A stretch of DNA of 64,000 nucleotides from Formosa agariphila KMM 3901 (lineage in GTDB: Bacteria > Bacteroidota > Bacteroidia > Flavobacteriales > Flavobacteriaceae), in assembly GCF_000723205.1 (NCBI RefSeq), contig NZ_HG315671.1, forward strand, positions 1,337,351 to 1,401,350, given 5' to 3'. Numbering within the stretch: the first letter of the stretch is position 1; each line of letters opens with the position of its first letter. Below, piece by piece: positions 9,182-17,382 of the stretch. The notes under the pieces are model-generated. The model saw only the letters and a program-made list of their open reading frames with translations, was not told where the DNA came from and searched no databases. The position numbers and the translations under genes were made by a program.

Positions 9182-11200
9182 ATGAAGCATTTTTTATACC
9201 TTTTAATTGGGATATTCAGTAGTGTGTTGTGGAGTCAACAAATTGATGTGATTGATTTTAAGTCGATTACTGCACAAGTGTCTATTCAGCCTTTGGAGAG
9301 AGAAATTTCAGGTAAGGTATCGTATGTTTTTGATGTATTACATGCTACAGATTCTATTTTTATTGATGCTCAGCAGATGCACATTTCAAAAGTAACCTTA
9401 AATAAACAAGACATAGCCTTTACAAACGATGGTAAAAAACTGTGGATACTGTCTGATTTTGAAAGAAGTGATAATAATACGCTGAAGTTAGAATATACTG
9501 CAACCCCTAAAAAGGCCATGTATTTTGTAGGATGGGAATACGACGGCCGACAGCAAGTTTGGACGCAAGGCCAAGGGAAATACACGAGTAATTGGTTGCC
9601 GAGTTTCGACGATATGAATGAAAAAACAACCTTAGACCTGACTGTGAACTTTCTTGATGGCTATGAGGTTATTGCAAATGGTGAATTAATAGAAAAAGTA
9701 AAATTGGAAGATGATTTAACATCTTGGCGGTATGTATCGACCAAGCCTATGAGTAATTATTTGTTTGCCATTGCCATTGGAAAATACGATAAGAAAATAC
9801 TCGAATCTAAAAGCGGAATCCCTTTAGAATTGTATTATTATCCAGAAGATGTTTCTAAAGTAGAACCAACATACAGATACAGTGCACAGCTATTTAATTT
9901 TTTGGAAACAGAAATTGGTGTGCCGTATCCCTGGGACAATTATAAGCAAATTCCGGTGGCAGATTTTCTGTATGCAGGCATGGAAAATACCACGGCAACC
10001 ATTTTTTCTGATGCCTTTGTGGTAGATGACATTGGTTTTGTAGATAGAAATTACGTCAACGTAAATGCTCATGAGTTGGCACACCAATGGTTTGGTGATT
10101 TAGTTACCGAAACTTCGGGGACGCACCATTGGTTGCAAGAAGGATTCGCGACCTATTACGCGTTACTGGCCGAACGCGATATTTTTGGTAACGATTATTA
10201 CAAAATGCGCTTGTATGAATATGCAAAGGAATTAGAAGCTCAGGATGCTAGCGGACAAAGTACAGCCTTGTTAAATGCGAAATCGAGCAGTACAACGTTC
10301 TATAAAAAAGGAGCGTGGCTCTTGCATGCTTTGCGTGTAAAAGTGGGCGATAAGGCTTTTAAAATGGCTGTTAGGCAATATTTGGAAGCACATCAGTTTA
10401 ATAATGTCGAGACAGACGATTTTATTAAGGCGGTAGAAGCGACTAGCGGTGAAAATTTAGATGCGTTTTTCGATTTGTGGTTAAACACCGTAGAATTTCC
10501 AAAGGAGTCTATTGTTGAAAATGCTAAAGACGATATGAGTTTTTACATCAAGCATTTGGAGCATATTGAATGTTCGGTCGATAAAGACGTCGATTTTTTA
10601 ATGGACGCTTCTAAGTTTTATTATGAAAAACAGGAAATCATAAAAAAATATCCTGAATTAATCACGGAATCGGTATTGCTTGAAAATGGTGTAGAAGTGC
10701 GTCAAACCATTGCTCAAACCTTGAGAACGATTCCTTCAGAATTGCAATCGGCTTACGAAACCTTGTTAAGCGATAAATCGTATCAGACTCAGGAAATGGC
10801 CTTATACAATTTGTGGTCTAACTTTCCGGATAAACGCGCTACATATTTAGAAGAAACAAAAGGACGTGTTGGTTTTAAATCTAAAAATATCAGACAATTG
10901 TGGTTGGTTTTAGCCTTGTCGACTCCAGAGTTTGAAGCCGACAAGAATGCATCTTACATCAATGAATTAATCAGTTATACAGGACCGGAATACGATTTTG
11001 AAGTTCGTGAGTTGGCTTTTAGTTATGTCGATGCGCTTCAGTTGTATAATGAAGATTCAATTATAAATATCAAGCAAGCAACAACACATCACAATTGGCG
11101 ACTAAGCAAAATGGCCAAGCAATTGCTATCGGCCTTAGAAACACAGCCAAAGTATAAAGCTATTTTAAGTCAGTTAGAAACACAATCTACAACACCATGA
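9182..11200 (+). CDS. M1 family metallo-aminopeptidase
   Basis: A 672-residue exported zinc aminopeptidase of family M1. Residues 1-19 are a signal peptide ending SQQ. The exopeptidase motif is present as AGMENTT (265-271). The zinc site is HELAH (297-301) with the third ligand Glu320 in HWLQEGFATYY, and a catalytic Tyr is expected near 385 (TTFYKKGAW). The last 200 residues are a HEAT-like helical region, shorter than in PepN. The enzyme should trim N-terminal residues from peptides in the periplasm. The stop overlaps the start of the first patatin gene (ATGA), so the three genes 9182-13028 are one operon. Confidence 0.94.
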   Translation: MKHFLYLLIGIFSSVLWSQQIDVIDFKSITAQVSIQPLEREISGKVSYVFDVLHATDSIFIDAQQMHISKVTLNKQDIAFTNDGKKLWILSDFERSDNNTLKLEYTATPKKAMYFVGWEYDGRQQVWTQGQGKYTSNWLPSFDDMNEKTTLDLTVNFLDGYEVIANGELIEKVKLEDDLTSWRYVSTKPMSNYLFAIAIGKYDKKILESKSGIPLELYYYPEDVSKVEPTYRYSAQLFNFLETEIGVPYPWDNYKQIPVADFLYAGMENTTATIFSDAFVVDDIGFVDRNYVNVNAHELAHQWFGDLVTETSGTHHWLQEGFATYYALLAERDIFGNDYYKMRLYEYAKELEAQDASGQSTALLNAKSSSTTFYKKGAWLLHALRVKVGDKAFKMAVRQYLEAHQFNNVETDDFIKAVEATSGENLDAFFDLWLNTVEFPKESIVENAKDDMSFYIKHLEHIECSVDKDVDFLMDASKFYYEKQEIIKKYPELITESVLLENGVEVRQTIAQTLRTIPSELQSAYETLLSDKSYQTQEMALYNLWSNFPDKRATYLEETKGRVGFKSKNIRQLWLVLALSTPEFEADKNASYINELISYTGPEYDFEVRELAFSYVDALQLYNEDSIINIKQATTHHNWRLSKMAKQLLSALETQPKYKAILSQLETQSTTP

Positions 11201-12102
11201 GAGCGCTTGTAATTTCGGGAGGAGGAAGTAAAGGTGCATTTGCAGGAGGTGTGGCTCAATATCTTATAGAACATAAAAAACATAATTACGACCTTATTAT
11301 CGGGACATCTACGGGAAGTTTGTTGGCTTCTCATTTGGCGCTTAAGAAAGTGGAGAAAATTAAAGGCATTTATACAAGTGTTACTCAAGACGATATATTT
11401 AATAGCTGTCCGTTTTTAATCAAAAAAAAGAGAGGTGTCGAAACCATTAGCATTAATCATGTGAATGTGTTGCGCAATATTTTAAACGGAAATAAAACAT
11501 TCGGAGAGAGTTTAAACCTAAAGAAACTGATTAAAAAAGTATTTACCCCAGCCGAATTTTCAGAACTAAAACAAAGCGGGACCGATGTGGTGGTCACGGT
11601 TTCGAACTTATCTATTAATCAAACGGAATATAAATCGCTTAAAGATTTTGAATACGACGAGTTTTGCGAGTGGATTTGGATTTCGTGCAATTACACTCCG
11701 TTTATGAGTTTGGTGCAAAAGAATAGTTTCGAATATGCCGATGGAGGTTTAGGGTCTATGGTGCCTATAGAAGAAGCTATAAAACGCGGTGCCAAAGTAG
11801 TAGATGCTATTATTTTACAAACCGAAGTCACTCAATTTAACCGCATGCCATCCTTAAATGCTTTTTCGTTACTTACCAATATGTTTGCGTTTATGCTGGA
11901 CCGTATCGAGAGTCAGAATATAAAAATCGGGAAATATGTTGCCACAAATAACGATGCGATTATTAACTTGTATTACACGCCAACCATATTAACCACAAAC
12001 TCTTTAATTTTTAATAAAAAGAATATGATTAAGTGGTGGCAAAGTGGATTTGAATTTGCCAAATATAAAAATGATGAAATTAGCCAATTAGAAAACATAT
12101 GA
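11197..12102 (+). CDS. patatin-like phospholipase (copy 1)
   Basis: A 301-residue patatin-family acyl hydrolase. The oxyanion-hole motif GGGSKGAFAGG lies at residues 8-18, the nucleophile elbow GTSTGS near 36-41, and the catalytic Asp in YADGGLG near residue 183. These give the Ser-Asp dyad of patatin lipases. There is no signal peptide, so it is likely cytosolic and acts on membrane lipids; the substrate is unknown. It overlaps the M1 peptidase gene upstream and a paralogue downstream by 4 bases each (ATGA), giving translational coupling. Confidence 0.93.
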   Translation: MRALVISGGGSKGAFAGGVAQYLIEHKKHNYDLIIGTSTGSLLASHLALKKVEKIKGIYTSVTQDDIFNSCPFLIKKKRGVETISINHVNVLRNILNGNKTFGESLNLKKLIKKVFTPAEFSELKQSGTDVVVTVSNLSINQTEYKSLKDFEYDEFCEWIWISCNYTPFMSLVQKNSFEYADGGLGSMVPIEEAIKRGAKVVDAIILQTEVTQFNRMPSLNAFSLLTNMFAFMLDRIESQNIKIGKYVATNNDAIINLYYTPTILTTNSLIFNKKNMIKWWQSGFEFAKYKNDEISQLENI

Positions 12103-13028
12103 GAGCATTAGTAATTTCGGGAGGCGGAAGTAAAGGTGCCTTCGCGGGTGGTGTCGCCCAATATTTAATAGAACGCAACAAGCGTGAATACGATATGTTT
12201 TTGGGGACATCTACAGGAAGTATGTTAATTCCGCATTTGGCTACGGGCGATTTAAAAAAATTGCATAAAATGTATACCAATGTCACGCAACATGATATTT
12301 TTAGCGTGAGTCCATTTATTCAACGCAAAAAGGAAGGCCGTGAGTATGTAACTATTAATTATTTGAGTTCCATACTTCAGTTTATTAAACGGAAACGGAC
12401 GTTTGGAGAGAGTAAATCTTTAAGGCGAAACATTAAAAAGAATTTCACTTTAGAAGAATACAATCTCATTAAACGCACTAAGGAAGATGTGGTTGTAACG
12501 GTTACCAATTTGTCTAAAAGTAAAGTCGAGTACAAGTCTATTCATGATTATTCCTATGAAGAATTTTGCGAATGGATATGGATTTCCTGTAATTACATAC
12601 CGTTTATGTCTTTAGCGACAGTAAATGGTTACGAATATGCCGATGGCGGATTTTCGTGTGTAGTGCCTATTCAAGAAGCCATAAAACGTGGAGCCACAGA
12701 AATTGATGCGGTTATTTTGGAATCGGAACAAATGAAAAAAAATAAGGTCTTAGGAAAAAATCCGTTTTCATTAATGATGAATTTATTCGGTCATTTATTA
12801 GACCAAGTAGAACAGCATGATATTGTGATAGGAAAACTCGCCGCGATTCAGAAAACGGTAAAGCTTAACTTGTATTACACGCCTACCAAACTCACCGAGA
12901 ACTCTTTGATTTTTAGCAAACCCTTAATGGAAAAATGGTGGAAACAAGGCTACGAATACGCCGAAGAAAAACATTTTAACGGGTCGACTTCTGATTTAGA
13001 GGTTAAGGGAAAGAGCGGTGTTTTGTGA
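12099..13028 (+). CDS. patatin-like phospholipase (copy 2)
   Basis: A 309-residue paralogue of the gene before it, with nearly identical first 20 residues and the same dyad: GGGSKGAFAGG, GTSTGS and YADGG. The copies share blocks such as CEWIWISCNY and LYYTPT...TENSLIF but have diverged in between, so the duplication is old. The start overlaps the stop of copy 1 (ATGA). The product is predicted to be cytosolic. The C-terminal 15 residues are an unrelated low-complexity tail. Both copies keep the catalytic residues, so neither looks decayed. Confidence 0.93.
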   Translation: MRALVISGGGSKGAFAGGVAQYLIERNKREYDMFLGTSTGSMLIPHLATGDLKKLHKMYTNVTQHDIFSVSPFIQRKKEGREYVTINYLSSILQFIKRKRTFGESKSLRRNIKKNFTLEEYNLIKRTKEDVVVTVTNLSKSKVEYKSIHDYSYEEFCEWIWISCNYIPFMSLATVNGYEYADGGFSCVVPIQEAIKRGATEIDAVILESEQMKKNKVLGKNPFSLMMNLFGHLLDQVEQHDIVIGKLAAIQKTVKLNLYYTPTKLTENSLIFSKPLMEKWWKQGYEYAEEKHFNGSTSDLEVKGKSGVL

Positions 13029-13037
13029 ACTATTAAC

Positions 13038-13373
13038 TTAAATTTCCTCTAAAATAGACTTGCCTTTAGACTTATCTCCAGATGTCCACTGCCAGGTTTC
13101 ATAAAGTCTGATTTTTCCGTTGGGAAGGATTTTAGGTTTAGAAGTACAGATTCCTGTCATGAGTTGTCCTTTAGTATTGACCTGATGATAACGCATTTCA
13201 ATGTTACCAAAGTCGTCTACCAACCCGATTAAATGTCCGCTTACTATGTGACCACCTTGGTAGTTCGAGGTAAGAATATTTCCGTGTTGTTTGTATTCAA
13301 AACTAGTTTCAGTAGTAGTTTCTGCGTTTTCGGAATGTTCTACAGGTCTGAATGATTTATTGTGGTAGTTCAA
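13038..13373 (-). CDS. conserved small protein, family often labelled N-acetylglutamate synthase
   Basis: A 111-residue soluble protein of a family I know from Flavobacteriaceae, where it often carries the database label 'n-acetylglutamate synthase'. I see no GNAT acetyltransferase motif in it, so that label is doubtful. It is mostly beta strands with Gly turns: YQGGHIVSGHLIGLVDD, MRYHQVNTKGQLMTG, and the conserved ending RLYETWQWTSGDKSKG. That pattern suggests a small beta-sandwich or barrel. It is transcribed toward the patatin operon with 9 bases between stops. Real gene: yes. Function: unknown. Confidence 0.75.
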   Translation of the reverse strand: MNYHNKSFRPVEHSENAETTTETSFEYKQHGNILTSNYQGGHIVSGHLIGLVDDFGNIEMRYHQVNTKGQLMTGICTSKPKILPNGKIRLYETWQWTSGDKSKGKSILEEI

Positions 13374-13413
13374 TTTTTAAAGCTTTTAAAGTTTTGTGAT
13401 GATGGTTTTTATA

Positions 13414-13935
13414 TTACCACATATCACTAACTTCTTCTTTAATGTAAGATAAAGCCGCGTCGCTAGGTGCTCGTTTTTCCATCATTTCTGATAAAATAAC
13501 TTCACGGATTTTATTTGCAGAGTCTGTTTTTTCTAACATGGCAGCCTTACGCACCAATTGGATTGTAGAGTTTTTTGCAGCAGTAATAATGCTCCAACAT
13601 TCATCTGAAATATATATTTGTTGCGATAAATTGTGTTCAAACTCTTGTTCAATATTATTAATTAATAACGATTCGTAATCGTCCTTATCAGTTGAAGTTG
13701 GTTGAACACGAATTAACAATTTAGAAGGTGTAATGCGTTCAAGAAAAAGGGTCATACGCTCGTAAGCCTGTAAGCGTAAAGGCATAGCATTTACTTGCAT
13801 TTCTTTTTTTAACAGAAACCGCCTACGACCGTCTTCATTCTTGGTATGTTCTTTAAAGAAATAATAAGCAATTAAACCTGTAACAACTGCAGGTAATGTA
13901 TATAAGAATAAATTAATTATTGAATCTGTATTCAT
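13414..13935 (-). CDS. membrane-anchored conserved hypothetical protein
   Basis: A 173-residue protein with one N-terminal membrane segment (residues about 7-25, LFLYTLPAVVTGLIAYYFF), then a mostly helical cytoplasmic part. It has a charged stretch (HTKNEDGRRRFLLKKE), a conserved-looking LQAYERMTLFLERI and a C-terminal helical region. I use the ATG at 13935. A TTG seven codons upstream (13956) would add only MLLNITQ. The family is found in flavobacteria but I know no function. It lies 40 bases upstream of the 111-residue protein on the same strand and may be co-transcribed with it. Confidence 0.75.
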   Translation of the reverse strand: MNTDSIINLFLYTLPAVVTGLIAYYFFKEHTKNEDGRRRFLLKKEMQVNAMPLRLQAYERMTLFLERITPSKLLIRVQPTSTDKDDYESLLINNIEQEFEHNLSQQIYISDECWSIITAAKNSTIQLVRKAAMLEKTDSANKIREVILSEMMEKRAPSDAALSYIKEEVSDMW

Positions 13936-14026
13936 TTGTGTAATATTTAAAAGCAAACTTACTAGCTTTTTTTGTGTCTACAAAACACAAAAACGTATTG
14001 CAATTTTTAATGATTTATAGTTTGAG

Positions 14027-15571
14027 TTAGATAGCTTTTCCTCCTAGATGTGGACAATCTTTTAGGTCTTGCATACTTGTGAACTCTACTAAAGCTTTGT
14101 TATATTTATAGGTTTTGTCTAATTCGGTAGATAAATTTTTGTCGTCTACATTCACATCAATATCGGTCATTTTAAACTGACAAGGGTGTTCGTAACCAGC
14201 GGCATGAGTAATCTCAATAAACTCTTTTCTAAACGTTTTAAAATATTGTGCTAATCGTTCCGATTTTAAGGTTGGGTCAATACCGTTTTGTAGCCATTTA
14301 TTCTGTGTAGCGACACCACTAGGGCAGCGGTTTGTATGGCATACTTGTGCTTGAATACATCCAACACTCATCATGGCTTCTCTGGCCACATTAATGCAGT
14401 CGGCACCCATAGCAAAAGCCATAGCTGCTTTGGCTGGAAATCCTAATCTTCCACTTCCTATAAAAACAATACGGTCTGTTAGTCCACGTCTTAAGAACAC
14501 TTTATATAAGTCGCTAAATCCGTAAACCCATGGTAAAGACACGTGGTCGGCAAAACTCGGAGGTGCTGCTCCAGTACCACCTTCTCCACCATCAACAGAT
14601 ATAAAATCGGGACCTTTACCGGTGCTTAACATCATATCGGCAAGTTGTTCCCATTGGTCTAATTTTCCAATAGCAGCTTTAATTCCAACAGGTAAACCTG
14701 TAACATCAGCAATGTCTTCTATAAAAGCCATAAGCTCTGGAATATCGCTAAAAGCAGAGTGGCTAGGAGGTGAAAGCACGTCTTTTCCTATTGGGACGTG
14801 TCTAATATCTGAAATTTCTTGTGTAATTTTTGCTGCAGGTAATACGCCTCCTTTTCCAGGCTTAGCACCTTGAGATAATTTTATTTCTATGGCTTTAACA
14901 AATGGATTGGCCTCTACTAAAGCAATTAATTTTTCTTTAGAGAAATTTCCTTGATCATCGCGAATTCCAAAATACCCCGTTCCAATTTGAAAAATAACAT
15001 CGCCACCATAACTATGGTAGGGCGATAAGCCTCCTTCGCCGGTATTATGATATGCACCAGAGATTTTCACACCTTTGTTTAAAGATTCCATAGCTTTAGC
15101 AGAAAGTGAACCAAAACTCATTGCTGATATGTTAATAACAGAAGCCGGTCTAAAAGGTTTTTTTCTCTTGTTATATGTACCCATAACTTTAGCACATGGC
15201 AAGAATGTTTTGTCAATTAAATTTGGATGATTTTCTTTGGGTTTAAAAGGAAACATGGCGTTGTTGATAAAGATGTGCTGAATGGCATAAATATCTCTAT
15301 CGGTTCCAAAACCTTCGTAATTGTTTTCTTTTTTTGCTGAAGCATAAATCCAACCACGTTCTATGCGATTAAAAGGTAATTCTTCGCGGTTATTTGCTAC
15401 AAAATACTGACGCATTTCTGGGCCGATACTTTCTAATAAATATCGAATATGACCAATAATTGGAAAATTGTGGCTAATTGTATGTTTCTTCTGGATAAAA
15501 ATATCGCGTATTGCTACAATTAATAGGAATAGGATAACCCAAACCCACCAACTTATGTCACTTAAGCCCAT
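14027..15571 (-). CDS. FMN-binding glutamate synthase family protein
   Basis: A 514-residue protein with an N-terminal membrane helix (residues about 5-22, ISWWVWVILFLLIVAI) and the FMN/Fe-S central domain of the glutamate synthase large subunit. The TIM-barrel motifs are present: SFGSLSAKAMESLNKG, KLSQGAKPGKGG, and the FMN phosphate loop SVDGGEGGTGAAP. A CX5CX4C cluster (C-IQAQV-C-HTNR-C) near residues 405-416 would ligate a 3Fe-4S centre as in GltB. The glutaminase and GXGXG domains are missing, so it is not a complete glutamate synthase. Archaeal-type and stand-alone homologues exist whose substrate is uncertain. Monocistronic. Confidence 0.9.
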   Translation of the reverse strand: MGLSDISWWVWVILFLLIVAIRDIFIQKKHTISHNFPIIGHIRYLLESIGPEMRQYFVANNREELPFNRIERGWIYASAKKENNYEGFGTDRDIYAIQHIFINNAMFPFKPKENHPNLIDKTFLPCAKVMGTYNKRKKPFRPASVINISAMSFGSLSAKAMESLNKGVKISGAYHNTGEGGLSPYHSYGGDVIFQIGTGYFGIRDDQGNFSKEKLIALVEANPFVKAIEIKLSQGAKPGKGGVLPAAKITQEISDIRHVPIGKDVLSPPSHSAFSDIPELMAFIEDIADVTGLPVGIKAAIGKLDQWEQLADMMLSTGKGPDFISVDGGEGGTGAAPPSFADHVSLPWVYGFSDLYKVFLRRGLTDRIVFIGSGRLGFPAKAAMAFAMGADCINVAREAMMSVGCIQAQVCHTNRCPSGVATQNKWLQNGIDPTLKSERLAQYFKTFRKEFIEITHAAGYEHPCQFKMTDIDVNVDDKNLSTELDKTYKYNKALVEFTSMQDLKDCPHLGGKAI

Positions 15572-15691
15572 TATGTGTATGTTTTATGATTTGGAAGTAA
15601 ATATATTTAAAATAAAGGGAAAACATAAATAAGTATTTTACAATAAGATTAGATTGTTTTCAGTATTTTAGAATTATCTAGATACAATAAA

Positions 15692-17269
15692 ATGTCGTAT
15701 ACAATAAGAAAGAGGTTAATTATAGGGTTTTCAATCCTTGGTGCGTTTTGTGTTATTTGCGTGTTTTTCGCAAATAGTTTCGTTGAAAAGAAATTAGAAA
15801 ACACCCTGAAAACCTTACCAGAGTCTGTGCGTTTCAATTACTCTGCATTACATGTTAATGTGTTTCAAGGCATGTTGTTTGTCGAAAATCCAGAGTTAGA
15901 ACTTATAGAAGGCGCAGAAAGAAGAGTAGATTTAAAGATTATACTCGAAGATTTTAAGCTCACCAATGTAAGCTATTGGGAGTATGTGGTTAATAATACA
16001 ATTCATTTAGATTCGGTGTTGCTAAATAATGCCCAAATATTTTATGTGAGATCTAAAGAAAAAACTAAGGATTCTGTACAAGTTAGTTCTAATTCGAAAT
16101 CTCAAGGTTTAAAAAAATTCGATAAGGTGGTGAAGATTGATAATTTCGATTTAAATCATGCGACAGTCACCTTGTACAAAGGGTCTAAAGATTCTGTTTT
16201 TGTGAAATCGGAGAATGCAAGTATTAGATTTAACGATATCTATTTTGATGATGCTACGGCATTAGAAGGTGTGCCTTTTAAGTATTCCGATTATCGCGTG
16301 TTAACCGATTCGTTAAAATTTAATGTCGGAAAATTTGAAACATTACGTTTAAGCGAGCTTGAATTTACTAAAAATTATTGGGTGATTCGCGATTTAAAAC
16401 TAAAAACGAAATATTCTAAACGCGAGTTGACCAAGTTTATAACAAAGGAACGTGATCATTTTGATGTAGAAATGGACTCCTTATATATTAAAGGTCCGCA
16501 ATTTGGTGCTGCAGATAAACGTATTTATTTTAATACAGATACGATTACTATTCAGAAACCAATAATGAAAATTTATAGAAATAAAATGGTTGCCGACGAT
16601 TATTCAGTAAAACCATTATACAGTAAAATGTTACGAGATTTAAAATTCGATTTAACCTTACCTGTTCTTATCTTAAAAGACGGATATATAGAATATGAGG
16701 AAAAGGTAAAGGAAGGAATTCATGCTGGAAGTATCTCTTTTAACGATTTTAATGCAACAATAAAAAATGTAAGTAATACGTATACATCGCCTACCAAAAC
16801 AGAGTTAGATATTAATACCAATTTTTTTGACACCGCACCTTTACACGCGCTTTGGACTTTTGATGTGAATAACGAAAAAGACGAATTCAATTTTAAAACC
16901 GAAATCGGTTTATTGCCCGTTTCTCAGCTTAATAAATTCACGGAACACAATTTAAATATTAAGCTAGAAGGACAGTTCGATGAAATTTATGCCAATATTA
17001 ATGGTAATGTAAATCGGTCTCATGTAGATTTTAGTGTGAAGTATGAAGATATGAAACTTCAGATTTTAAATAAAAAACACCAGAAAAATAAATTTTTATC
17101 TTCGGTAGCGAACTTATTTCTTAGAAATGATTCCGACAAAAACGATGATGGATTTATTACAAAATCAGGTCAGGTAGAACGCGATAAAACCAAGTCTGTT
17201 TTCAACTTCTTCTGGTTAAATGTAAAGGAAGGCTTAAAACTTGTGTTTGTGGGCGACGGGATTATTTAA
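15692..17269 (+). CDS. AsmA-like membrane-anchored envelope protein
   Basis: A 525-residue protein with an N-terminal signal anchor (residues about 8-29, RLIIGFSILGAFCVICVFFA) and a long periplasmic beta-rich region. It begins with the AsmA-like pattern VRFNYSALHVNVFQGMLFVENPEL and continues with repeated short strand units (VDLKIILEDFKLTN, VKIDNFDLNHATVTL). This is the layout of AsmA/DUF748-type proteins, which are linked to lipid transport or outer-membrane homeostasis. I infer that role only from the fold pattern. It is transcribed just before the UvrD-like helicase gene (113-base gap) but probably independently. Confidence 0.7.
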   Translation: MSYTIRKRLIIGFSILGAFCVICVFFANSFVEKKLENTLKTLPESVRFNYSALHVNVFQGMLFVENPELELIEGAERRVDLKIILEDFKLTNVSYWEYVVNNTIHLDSVLLNNAQIFYVRSKEKTKDSVQVSSNSKSQGLKKFDKVVKIDNFDLNHATVTLYKGSKDSVFVKSENASIRFNDIYFDDATALEGVPFKYSDYRVLTDSLKFNVGKFETLRLSELEFTKNYWVIRDLKLKTKYSKRELTKFITKERDHFDVEMDSLYIKGPQFGAADKRIYFNTDTITIQKPIMKIYRNKMVADDYSVKPLYSKMLRDLKFDLTLPVLILKDGYIEYEEKVKEGIHAGSISFNDFNATIKNVSNTYTSPTKTELDINTNFFDTAPLHALWTFDVNNEKDEFNFKTEIGLLPVSQLNKFTEHNLNIKLEGQFDEIYANINGNVNRSHVDFSVKYEDMKLQILNKKHQKNKFLSSVANLFLRNDSDKNDDGFITKSGQVERDKTKSVFNFFWLNVKEGLKLVFVGDGII

Positions 17270-17382
17270 GTGCGTTTAGTGTTAGAGAATCATACAAAAT
17301 GGGCAATGTTTATAATTATTTATAAATCTATTTAGTTAAACGGCCAACAAAGGTTAATTTTACAATCTAAATTGTATGAACA

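Noticed and set aside
13038-13373. N-acetylglutamate synthase
   Set aside because: The database label for this family is not supported: no GNAT acetyl-CoA motif in 111 residues.
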